Below are positions 7,481-16,115 of a stretch of DNA of 38,796 bases, one piece after another. Under the pieces are notes generated by a model. It saw only the letters and a program-made list of their open reading frames with translations. It ran no database searches and had not been told where the DNA came from. The DNA lies in NCBI GenBank assembly GCA_938011315.1, contig CALLUG010000020.1, positions 1 through 38,796 on the forward strand, read 5' to 3'. Made by a program: the position numbers and the translations under genes. Every line of letters begins with the position of its first letter. Positions within the stretch are counted from its first letter, which is position 1. Source of the DNA: an uncultured Flavobacteriaceae bacterium (GTDB lineage Bacteria; Bacteroidota; Bacteroidia; Flavobacteriales; Flavobacteriaceae).

Positions 7481-8728
7481 TCAATTTTTAAAAATTTCTT
7501 TTTGTAGCATTTCAAAAGCCTTATTTACCGCTTTACCAATAACCTTAAAACGATGTTGCCCTAAGCTAAATTCTTCGACCAAGGTTTTAGTTGGTGTTGC
7601 TAAGGCAATAAATACGGTTCCTATATCTGCATTGGAGTCGCCTTTTGTTGGACCTGCATTACCTGTTGTTGCCAAAGCGTAGTCACTCCCAAATAATTGT
7701 TGTGTGTTTTTTGCCATAGCTTTTGCGACTTCTTTGCTTACTACTGAGTGTTTTTGTATTAATTGTGCATCAATGTTTAAAACATCGATTTTAGTTTGTG
7801 TAGCATAGGCAACTATGCTTCCTCTAAAGTATTTTGAAGCACCTGGGTTTGCTGTAATGCGTTTTGCAATTTCGCCTCCTGTACAGCTTTCTGCAATTGC
7901 AATGGTTTGTTTTTGTTTTTGTAATTGTTTTCCTATTACTAGTTCAATAGGTTTATCTTCGTCATAACTAAAAAAGATGCCTTCTAAGAGAGGGGTTAGT
8001 TTTTCTAACTGCTGTTGTACTTCTTCTAGTATAGCTTCCTTGTTGTTACCTTTTGCAGATAATCGTAATCGTACACGCCCTAAGCTTGGTAAGTATGCTA
8101 GCTTAATAAAGCTTGGTAGGTTATTTTCAAAATTTTCAATACGCTCAGCAATTATACTTTCTCCTACACCATAAACTAATAATGTTTTGTGATAAATAAA
8201 GGGTAATTTAAAGGTTGCTTTAAGTTTTGGTATTACGCTATCTGTAATTAATGCTTTCATTTCGTAGGGCACTCCTGGTAGGGATACAAATATTTTATTT
8301 CGCCTAGAGAACCAAATACCAGAAGCTGTACCGTAAGCATTAATTAACGCTTCTGCTTTTGAAGGTATTAATGCTTGATCTATATTAACTTGTGCTAGGG
8401 GTTGCTTAACGTAATGTTTCCAAAGGTGTTTTATGTTTTTTAAGGCCTCTTTATTTTGAACTAAGGTATCGTCAAAATATTCTGCAATGGTATGTTTTGT
8501 AATGTCGTCTTTAGTTGGGCCTAAACCTCCTGTTACAATAATAATATCTGCATTTTCTTCGGCTTCTTTAAAGGCTTTTAGTATATGGGTTTTATCGTCT
8601 TGTATTGAGGTAATTTGGTAGACAGATACTCCTATTGCATTGAGTGATTTTCCTATAAAAGCTGCATTAGAATCTATAATTTGTCCAATAAGTATTTCGT
8701 CTCCAATAGTAATTATTTCTGCGTTCAT
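7481..8728 (-). CDS. cinA: CinA-family nicotinamide-nucleotide amidohydrolase / competence-damage inducible protein
   Basis: A 415-residue two-domain protein. The N-terminal MoCF-like domain contains TGGLGPTKDD at 66-75. The C-terminal CinA domain contains AESCTGG near 280, followed by ITANPGASKYFRGSIVAY; it deamidates nicotinamide mononucleotide so NAD breakdown products can be recycled. The full fusion length is the usual one for Bacteroidetes. The start ATG overlaps the stop of the Hpt gene by one base (TAATG), suggesting translational coupling. The link to competence is historical and cannot be inferred here. Confidence 0.93.
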   Translation of the reverse strand: MNAEIITIGDEILIGQIIDSNAAFIGKSLNAIGVSVYQITSIQDDKTHILKAFKEAEENADIIIVTGGLGPTKDDITKHTIAEYFDDTLVQNKEALKNIKHLWKHYVKQPLAQVNIDQALIPSKAEALINAYGTASGIWFSRRNKIFVSLPGVPYEMKALITDSVIPKLKATFKLPFIYHKTLLVYGVGESIIAERIENFENNLPSFIKLAYLPSLGRVRLRLSAKGNNKEAILEEVQQQLEKLTPLLEGIFFSYDEDKPIELVIGKQLQKQKQTIAIAESCTGGEIAKRITANPGASKYFRGSIVAYATQTKIDVLNIDAQLIQKHSVVSKEVAKAMAKNTQQLFGSDYALATTGNAGPTKGDSNADIGTVFIALATPTKTLVEEFSLGQHRFKVIGKAVNKAFEMLQKEIFKN

Positions 8729-9069
8729 TACAGGCTAAAATCTTGTTTTATTTCTTCTACTGCGTTGTTAATAGCGGTTAAAACAATGTTTAGGTTTGCT
8801 GTTATATCTTGTTTTGTTTTTTCCAATTTCCCCCAGTCTTGAACTTCTATTAGGTCGTTTAAAACGCCTAATTCAAACAGGTCTATAGTAGGTTTCATTT
8901 TATGTGCTGTTTGGTATGTTGCTTTATAGTCTTTGTTGGCTACAGCAGTTTGCAATATTGCAGCATCTTCTGGAACTTCTTGTAAAAAGGTAAGCGCTAG
9001 AGTTTCTACAAACTCTATATCTCCATCGGCCAACTCTCGCAATTTATCTAATTTGTAATATTGTTCCAT
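8728..9069 (-). CDS. Orphan histidine-phosphotransfer (Hpt) domain protein
   Basis: A 113-residue all-helical protein. The TAHKMKPTIDLFEL stretch around residues 54-67 matches the Hpt signature, with His56 the expected phosphate-accepting residue. No kinase or receiver domain is attached and none is encoded in the window, so its phosphorelay partners are unknown. It lies 4 bases after the FAH-family gene and overlaps cinA by one base, so all three are probably cotranscribed. The pairing of a signalling protein with two metabolic genes is unexplained by sequence. Confidence 0.8.
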   Translation of the reverse strand: MEQYYKLDKLRELADGDIEFVETLALTFLQEVPEDAAILQTAVANKDYKATYQTAHKMKPTIDLFELGVLNDLIEVQDWGKLEKTKQDITANLNIVLTAINNAVEEIKQDFSL

Positions 9070-9073
9070 AGGT

Positions 9074-9685
9074 TTACTTTACTGTTAGCGAAAACATTTC
9101 GTTATTATCTATATATCCTTTTAGTGTATCATTTGCAGTTACTTTACTAACTCCTGCAGGGGTTCCTGTAAAGATAATATCTCCAATTTTTAATGTAAAA
9201 TATTTTGACACATATGCCACCAACTCATCTATTTTCCAGAGCATTAATTTGGTGTTTGCCTCTTGCACAATGCTGTTGTTTTTAAGTAACTTAAAATTAA
9301 TGTCATTAATATCTTTAAATTTCGTTTTTGGCAGCCAACTTCCAATTACTGCAGCACCGTCAAAAGCCTTTGCTTTTTCCCAAGGATGCCCTTTGTCTTT
9401 TAGCTCAGCTTGTAGGTCTCTTGCTGTAAAATCAATTCCTAAACCTATTTGGTCGTAGTATTTGTAAGCAAATTTCTTGTCAATATGTTTTCCTACTTTA
9501 TTAATTTTAATTAAAATTTCTACTTCGTGGTGAATATTATCTGAAAAGTCCGGAATAAAAAAAGCTTGTTTTTTAGGTAAAATTGCGGTGTCTGGTTTTA
9601 AAAATAGAATAGGGTGAGTTGGTTTTTGATTTTCTAATTCTTCTATATGCTCTGTATAGTTACGTCCTATGCAAATTAATTTCAT
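9074..9685 (-). CDS. Fumarylacetoacetate hydrolase (FAH) family protein
   Basis: A 203-residue single-domain protein of the FAH superfamily, metal-dependent enzymes cleaving or decarboxylating C-C bonds next to a ketone (fumarylpyruvate hydrolase and oxaloacetate tautomerase/decarboxylase types). Motifs seen: IGRNYTEHIEE near the N-terminus, IHHEVEILIKI around 51-61 with the metal-binding glutamates, FTARDLQ near 90, KAFDGAAVIGSW near 106-117, and IIFTGTPAGVSKV in the C-terminal part. There is no tyrosine-degradation gene nearby, so a housekeeping acylpyruvase/oxaloacetate role is more likely than fumarylacetoacetate cleavage. Confidence 0.85.
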   Translation of the reverse strand: MKLICIGRNYTEHIEELENQKPTHPILFLKPDTAILPKKQAFFIPDFSDNIHHEVEILIKINKVGKHIDKKFAYKYYDQIGLGIDFTARDLQAELKDKGHPWEKAKAFDGAAVIGSWLPKTKFKDINDINFKLLKNNSIVQEANTKLMLWKIDELVAYVSKYFTLKIGDIIFTGTPAGVSKVTANDTLKGYIDNNEMFSLTVK

Positions 9686-9777
9686 ACCTATTTATTGATT
9701 GTAGTTGTTTTAATTTCTAGTTTATGTAGCATTAAAAAGCTAATGATTTTAAAAAATGGATTACGGTATAATTATAG

Positions 9778-10554
9778 TTAACTCAATTTATTATTAAAGG
9801 CTCTTAACTTAATGGCTGTTAATACTTTTTTGGTGTACAATGGGAAGTCTGCATTGAGTAGCCAACCAAAATAACTGGGTTCTTTTTCTAAAACTTCGGT
9901 AACCAATTTTCCTTTATGCTTTCCGAAAGAAAAACACTCAACACCGTCTTTGTTATAGACTATAAAACCTGCAAAGTCTGCAAATTTTTTGTGCGAACTG
10001 TAGTCCGCCAAAAATTTAGTGTCGTTCTCTAAATCGTCATAATGCTCTAATTGTGCTTTTAACACTTGGTAAGTTGCATTGGTGTCTGCCTCAGCACTAT
10101 GCGCTTCGTCTAAGTCTTTATTGCAATAAAATTTATACGCTGCTGTTAGAGTTCGTTTTTCTTTTTTATGAAAAATGGTTTGTACATCTATAGCCACTCT
10201 ATTTTTCATATCAAAATCTACTCCTGCACGAAGCATTTCTTCAGCTAATAATGGGATATCAAACCTATTGGAGTTAAAACCTCCTAGGTCGGAATCTTTA
10301 ATCATGTTATAAATCTCTTTTGCCAAGATTTTAAAAGTAGGTTCGTTGGCTACCTTTTCGTTAGTTACTCCGTGTATGGCTATTACTTCGCTAGGAATTT
10401 CCATTTCTGGATTTACTAACCATGTTTTGGATTCTTCTGTTCCATTTGGAAATACCTTTAATATTGAGATTTCGACAATTCGGTCGTGAGAAATATTAAC
10501 ACCTGTAGTTTCTAAATCGAAAAAACAAATAGGATTGGTAAGTTTAAGCTGCAT
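9778..10554 (-). CDS. DnaQ-like 3'-5' exonuclease
   Basis: A 258-residue DEDDh exonuclease. Exo I is FFDLETTGVN with Asp13 and Glu15; Exo II is GGFNSNRFDIPLL around 91-103 with Asp99; Exo III is HSAEADTNAT with His152 and Asp157. After the nuclease domain a C-terminal segment (about 205-250, CFSFGKHKGKLVTEVL ... YFGWLLNADFP) resembles the DUF3820 module attached to some such exonucleases. It could be the proofreading subunit epsilon or a separate repair nuclease of ExoX type; the appended module favours the latter. Promoter-like element at 10572-10579. Confidence 0.85.
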   Translation of the reverse strand: MQLKLTNPICFFDLETTGVNISHDRIVEISILKVFPNGTEESKTWLVNPEMEIPSEVIAIHGVTNEKVANEPTFKILAKEIYNMIKDSDLGGFNSNRFDIPLLAEEMLRAGVDFDMKNRVAIDVQTIFHKKEKRTLTAAYKFYCNKDLDEAHSAEADTNATYQVLKAQLEHYDDLENDTKFLADYSSHKKFADFAGFIVYNKDGVECFSFGKHKGKLVTEVLEKEPSYFGWLLNADFPLYTKKVLTAIKLRAFNNKLS

Positions 10555-10571
10555 TAATTTTGTTTTAATAT

Positions 10572-10579
10572 CAAATATA
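10572..10579 (-). promoter_or_regulatory. Putative -7 element of the exonuclease promoter
   Basis: On the minus strand this reads TATATTTG, matching TAnnTTTG, 18 bases before the ATG at 10554. It lies just outside the inverted-repeat element at 10590-10748. Confidence 0.45.
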
Positions 10580-10589
10580 ACTAAATAAT

Positions 10590-10748
10590 ACCAATTGTTA
10601 TCTAAAATGAGCTATAAATAGTTTGGAGTATATTGTGCTTAGATGACATAAAAAACCTAGACGTAGCCTTAGTTACGTTTAGGTTTCATATTGATATATA
10701 GACGCAATAGCCACGAATGATGCAGCTTATTTTGAGCCACAAGCTGGT
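10590..10748. repeat. Inverted-repeat element, (A)CCAATT family, copy A, with nested hairpin
   Basis: The left end ACCAATTGTTATCTAAAATG and the right end (TATTTTGAG ... GCTGGT) are imperfect inverted repeats. The left 25 bases match the element at 16016 almost exactly, and CGAATGAT near the right end is also shared. Compared with that copy, this one has about 60 extra bases holding a strong hairpin: AAACCTAGACGTA (10653-10665) pairs with TACGTTTAGGTTT (10674-10686), with one G-T pair. It is non-coding and MITE-like. Confidence 0.65.
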
Positions 10749-10785
10749 ATAAGTTTATCCTTGTAAAAGTAGTGTTATTAATCAC

Positions 10786-10818
10786 AAAAAGCATCTACGG
10801 TAGTGGTAAATGCTTTTT
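10786..10818 (-). terminator. Terminator of the E2 acyltransferase gene
   Basis: AAAAAGCATCTAC (10786-10798) pairs with GTAAATGCTTTTT (10806-10818) around a 7-base loop, with one G-T pair. On the minus strand the stem ends in TTTTT. It is 28 bases past the stop codon. Confidence 0.75.
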
Positions 10819-10845
10819 GCTTTTGAAATAGAATTTCTTTTCATT

Positions 10846-12204
10846 TTATATTTCTCTATTTATATCCCAATTTTCGAGATAGGTTTTTACCGCTTTTGCA
10901 AATTGTCCTCCTAAGGCACCATTAATTACGCGATGGTCGTAAGAGTGTGACAGGTACATTTTGTAACGAATACCTATAAAATCGCCTTCTGGAGTTTCAA
11001 TTACTGCTGGTGTTTTGCGTATTGCACCAAGGGCAAGAATGCCTACTTGAGGTTGGTTAATGATAGGCGTACCCATAATACTTCCAAACGTCCCTACATT
11101 AGTTACAGTATAGGTTCCGTCTTGAATGTCGTCTGGTTTCAATTTGTTTGTTCTTGCTCGGTTTGCTAAATCATTAACTTGTTTTGCCATTCCGAGCAAA
11201 TTGAGTTGGTCTGCGTTTTTTATAACAGGTACAATAAGATTACCGTCTGGTAATGCTGCTGCCATACCTAAATTAATATTTTTCTTTTTAATAATCGTAT
11301 CGCCTTGAAGCGAGATATTCATCATTGGGAACTCACGCAATGCTTTTGCTACGGCTTCCATAAAAATTGGCGTAAAGGTTAGGTTCTCCCCTTCTCTAGT
11401 CTTAAAATTATCTTTATGTTTTTTTCTCCAATTCCAAATATTAGTAACATCGGCTTCTATAAAAGATTGTACATGAGCCGATGTTTGTACAGAATCTACC
11501 ATGTGTTTTGCAATGAGTTTACCCATACGATCCATTTGTACAATTTCGTCACCTTCGCTAGATGATATAGGTGTTGAAGCTACAGGTTTTATCGGTTTAG
11601 TAGGGGCACTAACTGCTTTTGTAGGTACTGGTGCTGTAGGGGTGCTAATTGCTGCTGTAGTAGTTGTAGCTGTAGTGTTCCTAGTTTCAAGGTGTCGTAA
11701 AACATCGGCTTTTGTAACACGACTTTCCTTTCCTGTTCCTATAATGGCGTCTAATTCTGTTTGCGAAATACCCTCTTGTTTTGCTATATTTTTTACTAAT
11801 GGTGAGTAAAATCGATTATCGTTAGAGCTAATTTGTGAAACTGTCTCTTGAGCAACAGCAACAGTTTGTGCGACTTCTTGAGCTCCTGCTGGTATTACCT
11901 CCTGCTCTGTAGCCTTTTTGAGTTCTTGAGTTGTGGCTGGCGTAGAGCTTGTTTGTTCTTGAGCATCTGTTTCTATAACAGCAATGGTTTGTCCTACTTG
12001 TACAACATCATCTACGTTAAAAAGTATTTCTGTAAGAACACCATCGACCTCACTAGGGACTTCACTGTCTACTTTGTCTGTAGCAATTTCTAGCACTGCC
12101 TCGTCAGACTCAATGGTATCGCCTACCTCTTTTAACCAAGATGTAATGGTTGCTTCTGCAACACTTTCTCCCATTTTTGGGAGTTTTAGTTCAAATTTTG
12201 CCAT
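10846..12204 (-). CDS. 2-oxo acid dehydrogenase complex E2 (dihydrolipoamide acyltransferase)
   Basis: A 452-residue E2 core protein that passes the acyl group from lipoamide to CoA. Domains in order: one lipoyl domain (about 1-77, lipoylated Lys44 in EIATDKVDSEV); a linker rich in Ala, Thr and Pro; a peripheral-subunit-binding domain (about 132-175, FYSPLVKNIAKQEGISQTEL); a second Ala/Pro/Thr linker; and the catalytic domain (about 218-452). The active-site His424 is in SYDHRVINGA, where the usual HxxxDG has Asn instead of Asp. A single lipoyl domain and lack of adjacent E1/E3 leave open whether it serves branched-chain, pyruvate or 2-oxoglutarate dehydrogenase; branched-chain type is my preference. 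Confidence 0.88.
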   Translation of the reverse strand: MAKFELKLPKMGESVAEATITSWLKEVGDTIESDEAVLEIATDKVDSEVPSEVDGVLTEILFNVDDVVQVGQTIAVIETDAQEQTSSTPATTQELKKATEQEVIPAGAQEVAQTVAVAQETVSQISSNDNRFYSPLVKNIAKQEGISQTELDAIIGTGKESRVTKADVLRHLETRNTTATTTTAAISTPTAPVPTKAVSAPTKPIKPVASTPISSSEGDEIVQMDRMGKLIAKHMVDSVQTSAHVQSFIEADVTNIWNWRKKHKDNFKTREGENLTFTPIFMEAVAKALREFPMMNISLQGDTIIKKKNINLGMAAALPDGNLIVPVIKNADQLNLLGMAKQVNDLANRARTNKLKPDDIQDGTYTVTNVGTFGSIMGTPIINQPQVGILALGAIRKTPAVIETPEGDFIGIRYKMYLSHSYDHRVINGALGGQFAKAVKTYLENWDINREI

Positions 12205-12242
12205 ATCTTTATTTCAAAGCCTATTTATAGAATTTTAGAGTA

Positions 12243-12250
12243 CAAAACTA
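12243..12250 (-). promoter_or_regulatory. Putative -7 element of the E2 gene promoter
   Basis: On the minus strand this reads TAGTTTTG, matching TAnnTTTG, about 40 bases before the ATG at 12204. The nearest TTTTGG is too far upstream to be a standard -33 element. Confidence 0.4.
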
Positions 12251-12290
12251 ATCAAAAATCGTGTGATTTATTAACATTTATCCAAAATAA

Positions 12291-13388
12291 TTACTTAAAA
12301 ACTATGACCTCGCCTTGACTGTTTTTTTGATGACTCCCTATAATATAATATGATGTTTTGGGGAGTATTTTGTACGATAAGTTATGATTTTTAAATCGCA
12401 TCATGACATCAATTATATTTTTATAACTAATATAGCTAGCGTCAAAAATAAGTTCATCTTCGGACTTTAAATTATCAAAAACAGAGGTTCGTATTAACTT
12501 TTGAGGTAATACTTCTTGAAGTTTATGTTCTGTTTTATCGGAAAGTAAGCAGTAGCGTTTTGGACTGTTGTAGTGTATTTTGGGAGTGCGATTTAACACA
12601 TACATACTGCGAATACTTAGCCAAATTAAGGTACTCAAAAATACATTTGTTTTGAGATGTTTTTTATAAAACAATTGCATGGCTCCAAAAAATCGACTTG
12701 CGTAAATTTTATTTTTCAGGGTACTTTCTCCCTTAAAATGGATGACTGTGCTTGCGCCATAATAATAATTATCTAATCCTGATTTTAACACTCGGTAAGA
12801 CAAATCAATATCTTCGCCATACATAAAGTAATCTTCATCAAAACCATTCATTTTATGATACACTTCGCGTTTTAGAAGCATAAATGCCCCTACTAAAATC
12901 TCTGTTTTAGCTATTTCTGTTTGGGCTATTTGTGTTGCATAATAAGGTTTTGTGTATCCTAATATTTTCAGTAATGCTATTTTTATATAAGGAATATTAC
13001 GTTTACTTTCTGGTAAAAAGTGTCCAGATCCGTCTATTAATTTACAACCAATTATGCCTAAGTTGTTTTGTGTTGATGCAAAACTCAACATTTTTGTAAA
13101 GGTATCTTCTGCAACAACAGTATCGGGGTTTAAGATGCAGATATAAGTTCCTTTTGCGATACGAACGCCTTGATTATTTGCTTTTGAAAACCCTACATTG
13201 ACTAAGTTTTTAATGAGTTTTATCTTCGGGAAGCACTCTGCCAACATTTGGCAAGTAGTATCGGTAGAGTTATTGTCTATCACTATAATTTCGGCTTCTA
13301 AATTATGTATAGCCAACTGTACGCTTTTTATACATAATTCTAAAAAATAACGTACATTGTAACTTACGATAACGACAGATAGTTTCAA
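12291..13388 (-). CDS. Family 2 glycosyltransferase
   Basis: A 365-residue GT-A-fold glycosyltransferase of the rhamnosyltransferase-like GT2 group. It opens MKLSVVIVSYNVRYFLELCI. Nucleotide-sugar contacts are IVIDNNSTDTT around 35-45 and ILNPDTVV around 89-96 (the Asp of a DxD-like motif). The acceptor-side block is GFDEDYFMYGEDIDLSYRV near 181-199, followed by FKGEST. A moderately hydrophobic segment near 245-265 may lie against the membrane. It starts 7 bases after the recR stop codon. Donor and acceptor cannot be named; a cell-surface polysaccharide is likely. Confidence 0.88.
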   Translation of the reverse strand: MKLSVVIVSYNVRYFLELCIKSVQLAIHNLEAEIIVIDNNSTDTTCQMLAECFPKIKLIKNLVNVGFSKANNQGVRIAKGTYICILNPDTVVAEDTFTKMLSFASTQNNLGIIGCKLIDGSGHFLPESKRNIPYIKIALLKILGYTKPYYATQIAQTEIAKTEILVGAFMLLKREVYHKMNGFDEDYFMYGEDIDLSYRVLKSGLDNYYYGASTVIHFKGESTLKNKIYASRFFGAMQLFYKKHLKTNVFLSTLIWLSIRSMYVLNRTPKIHYNSPKRYCLLSDKTEHKLQEVLPQKLIRTSVFDNLKSEDELIFDASYISYKNIIDVMMRFKNHNLSYKILPKTSYYIIGSHQKNSQGEVIVFK

Positions 13389-13395
13389 GCTTAAT

Positions 13396-14013
13396 TTATA
13401 GTTTTAAGGAAGCTTCAAAAGGTATTCTATTTAAGATGCTTCGACCTAGTGTAACCTCATCGGCATACTCTAGCTCATCGCCTACAGAAACACCTCTTGC
13501 TATGGTAGATGTTTTTATGTTATACTCTTTTATTTGTTTATAAATATAAAAGTTAGTTGTATCGCCTTCCATTGTAGAACTTAATGCAAAAATAAGCTCC
13601 TTAATAGTACCTGCTTTTATTTTATTTACCAATGAGTTAATATTTAGATCATGAGGTCCAATACCATCCATAGGCGATATTTTGCCTCCTAAGACATGGT
13701 ATAAGCCTTTGAATGAACTTGTATTTTCGATAGCCATAACATCTCTTATATCTTCTACAACGCATATAAGATCTTCATTTCTAAATTTATTGGCACAAAT
13801 TTCACACAAATCTACATCGCTTATATTATGGCAATTTTTACAAAACTTTATATTATCTCGCATGCTAGATAATGCTTGAGACAGGTGTAAGGTTTGCGAT
13901 TTGGGTTGTTTTAATAAATGTAATACTAATCGCAGTGCAGTACGCTTACCAATACCTGGCAATTGTGCCATTTCGTTAACTGCGTGTTGTAGTAATTTTG
14001 AAGAAAATTCCAT
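13396..14013 (-). CDS. recR: Recombination mediator RecR
   Basis: A 205-residue protein that with RecF/RecO loads RecA onto SSB-coated gapped DNA. Helix-hairpin-helix [17 protein letters not shown] around 18-34; C4 zinc finger [16 protein letters not shown] around 58-73; TOPRIM domain starting [15 protein letters not shown]; conserved C-terminal VTLGRSI. The frame is open upstream to an ATG at 14052, but the ATG at 14013 gives [20 protein letters not shown], the conserved RecR N-terminus, and the usual length. Divergent from the symporter gene, 95 bases away. Confidence 0.94.
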   Translation of the reverse strand: MEFSSKLLQHAVNEMAQLPGIGKRTALRLVLHLLKQPKSQTLHLSQALSSMRDNIKFCKNCHNISDVDLCEICANKFRNEDLICVVEDIRDVMAIENTSSFKGLYHVLGGKISPMDGIGPHDLNINSLVNKIKAGTIKELIFALSSTMEGDTTNFYIYKQIKEYNIKTSTIARGVSVGDELEYADEVTLGRSILNRIPFEASLKL

Positions 14014-14108
14014 AATTGCGAAATTAATGGTTTGTTGGCAAACTTTCAACATATCGCTTTTAACTTATTAGTTATTTTGTATTTTGGCACTAATATTAAT
14101 CCTAGTTT

Positions 14109-15581
14109 ATGACTGCTACTCAAACTCTTATTCTCATCGTTTGTTATTTTGGGGTGCTTATTGTTATTTCTTACTTTACTGGAAAGAATGATAGTAATGC
14201 CGATTTTTTTAAAGCTAGCAAAAAATCGCCTTGGTTTCTTGTCGCTTTTGGCATGATTGGCACATCGCTATCCGGCGTTACTTTTATATCTGTACCTGGT
14301 TGGGTACAGGGAGCTCAATTTGGGTATATGCAGGTAGTTTTTGGGTACTTAGTAGGCTACCTCATTATAGCTTATGTATTAATGCCTGTGTATTATAAAC
14401 ACAACGTCACTTCTATTTATCAATATTTAGAAACTCGTTTTGGTACTGTTAGTCATAAAACAGGTGCTTTTTTCTTTTTTGTTTCTAGAGTTTTAGGGGC
14501 TTCGTTCAGACTGTTTTTAGTTGCTATAGTATTGCAACAATTTGTGTTTAGTGCTTGGCATATTCCTTTTGAGTTCACTGTTGTTATTTCTGTTGCTTTA
14601 ATTTGGCTATACACTTTTAGGGGTGGTATCAAAACAATTGTATGGACAGATACCTTGCAAACTTTGTTCATGCTGGTTGCATTAGGTTTATCTATTTATT
14701 ATATAAATAAAACTTTAAACTGGAGTTTTTCTGAATTTTTAATATCGGATGAGCTCAAACAGTATAGTCAGATTGTATTTTTGGATAGTTTTTTAGAAAA
14801 AAATCATTTTATAAAGTCTTTTGTGGGAGGTTTGTTTATTGCCATTTGCATGACAGGGTTGGATCAAGATATGATGCAAAAAAACTTAAGTTGTAAAACT
14901 CTTAAGGATGCACAAAAAAACATGATATCTTTTAGTGTTGTTATTGTTATTGTAAATTTTATTTTTTTGCTTTTGGGCGCGCTTTTATTTATTTATGCTC
15001 AAAAATTCAATGTCACAATCCCTGTAATAGAAGGTAAGGCAAAAACAGATTTGTTGTTTCCACATATTGCTCTCAACAGTGGTTTAAGCATTACTCTAGC
15101 CGTTACGTTTATGCTTGGGTTAATTGCTGCTGCTTACTCTAGTGCCGACTCAGCATTAACATCTTTAACAACATCGTTTTGCGTCGATTTTTTAGCAATA
15201 AAAAAACATGGCAAAACCAAACAAAAAACAATACGAAAACAAGTACATATGATGATGAGTTTATTGCTTGTAGTGGTGGTTATTATTTTTAAGCACGTTT
15301 TGGATAGAAATGTAATAGATGGTCTGCTTACTGTAGCTACTTATACCTATGGCCCATTACTTGGTTTGTTTGCGTTTGGTATTTTTACTAAAAAAAGTAT
15401 TAATGACAGGCTAGTTTGGCTAGTTACCTTAGCTGCTGTTATCCTTATATTTAGTATTGCAAATATTCCTTCGGCATATCTTGGGGGTTACAAGGTAGGC
15501 TACGAGTTACTTCCTATTAATGGCTGCATCACCTTTTTGGGCTTGTTATTAATTTCTAGAAAAGAGGTTAATACTGCTTAG
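14109..15581 (+). CDS. Sodium:solute symporter (SSS family)
   Basis: A 490-residue polytopic membrane protein with about 13 hydrophobic segments, of the SSS/LeuT-fold family that couples sodium entry to uptake of a sugar, amino acid, vitamin or anion. Characteristic stretches: [21 protein letters not shown] around residues 48-68, [19 protein letters not shown] near 170-189, [15 protein letters not shown] near 248-262, and [19 protein letters not shown] near 343-361 (sodium-site Ser/Thr cluster). The substrate cannot be deduced. Its 3' end overlaps the convergent CoA-binding gene by 14 bases. Confidence 0.9.
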   Translation: MTATQTLILIVCYFGVLIVISYFTGKNDSNADFFKASKKSPWFLVAFGMIGTSLSGVTFISVPGWVQGAQFGYMQVVFGYLVGYLIIAYVLMPVYYKHNVTSIYQYLETRFGTVSHKTGAFFFFVSRVLGASFRLFLVAIVLQQFVFSAWHIPFEFTVVISVALIWLYTFRGGIKTIVWTDTLQTLFMLVALGLSIYYINKTLNWSFSEFLISDELKQYSQIVFLDSFLEKNHFIKSFVGGLFIAICMTGLDQDMMQKNLSCKTLKDAQKNMISFSVVIVIVNFIFLLLGALLFIYAQKFNVTIPVIEGKAKTDLLFPHIALNSGLSITLAVTFMLGLIAAAYSSADSALTSLTTSFCVDFLAIKKHGKTKQKTIRKQVHMMMSLLLVVVVIIFKHVLDRNVIDGLLTVATYTYGPLLGLFAFGIFTKKSINDRLVWLVTLAAVILIFSIANIPSAYLGGYKVGYELLPINGCITFLGLLLISRKEVNTA

Positions 15582-15930
15582 TAGATAATAACACTAAAGT
15601 GCAAGATACTTCCGATATAATTTTGTGGTTTAATAAAATTTGATAAAACTCTGGATTTCCTGTTCCTGGATTAAAAATAACACGCCTTGGTTGTAGTGAA
15701 ACGATATAATCGTAATATTCTGGTTGGTGTCTTGCCCCAATATATAAGGTTACTGTATCTATATTATCGAAGTCATGTTTTGTTTTGCTTATGTGCACTC
15801 CGGCTACTACACCTTCTCTTAAGCCTATAGCCACTACGTTTTGTTTATGGGCCACTAATTTTTTTATTGCCATATTGGCGTATCGCTCAGGTTTTAAAGA
15901 AGCACCTATAACTAAAGTTGTTTTATTCAT
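15568..15930 (-). CDS. CoA-binding domain protein (YccU-like)
   Basis: A 120-residue Rossmann-fold protein. The N-terminal [19 protein letters not shown] (about 7-25) is the nucleotide/CoA-binding loop of the CoA_binding family, and [12 protein letters not shown] near 84-95 is its second conserved block. These proteins resemble the alpha subunit of succinyl-CoA synthetase; their role is unknown. It ends inside the symporter gene on the opposite strand (14-base overlap). Confidence 0.82.
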   Translation of the reverse strand: MNKTTLVIGASLKPERYANMAIKKLVAHKQNVVAIGLREGVVAGVHISKTKHDFDNIDTVTLYIGARHQPEYYDYIVSLQPRRVIFNPGTGNPEFYQILLNHKIISEVSCTLVLLSTKQY

Positions 15931-16015
15931 TGGTATTGTAATATAAATTGTTGTAAAATTAATTTTTGTTTCTAAATCATTATAGTTTAATAGGCATGTC
16001 TTGTCAATTTAATCA

Positions 16016-16115
16016 CACCAATTGTTATTTAAAATGAGCTATAAAAACCTGGAATACATTGTGTTTAAATGAAATAGAGACGAATGATATAACTCATTTT
16101 GAGTAGTAATTGGTG
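16016..16115. repeat. Inverted-repeat element, (A)CCAATT family, copy B
   Basis: The left arm starts CACCAATTGTTATTTAAAAT and the right arm ends GTAGTAATTGGTG. The outer 28 bases of the arms match at about 22 positions when one is reverse-complemented, including TCATTTT/AAAATGA. The element is about 100 bases, non-coding, and abuts the stop codon of the FabH-like gene at 16116-16118. It is the cleanest and apparently simplest full-length member of the family. Confidence 0.7.

Noticed and set aside
11500-12240. Plus-strand open frames opposite the E2 gene
   Set aside because: They are antisense shadows of the Ala/Thr/Pro-rich linker codons and have no protein-like motifs.
14014-14052. ATG at 14052 as the start of recR
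   Set aside because: It adds 13 residues before the conserved MEFSSKLL start; the ATG at 14013 gives the usual RecR length.
14076-14100. TTGGCAC sequence upstream of the symporter gene as a sigma-54 -24 element
   Set aside because: The -12 half is TTAAT rather than TTGCW, so only half of the motif is present.
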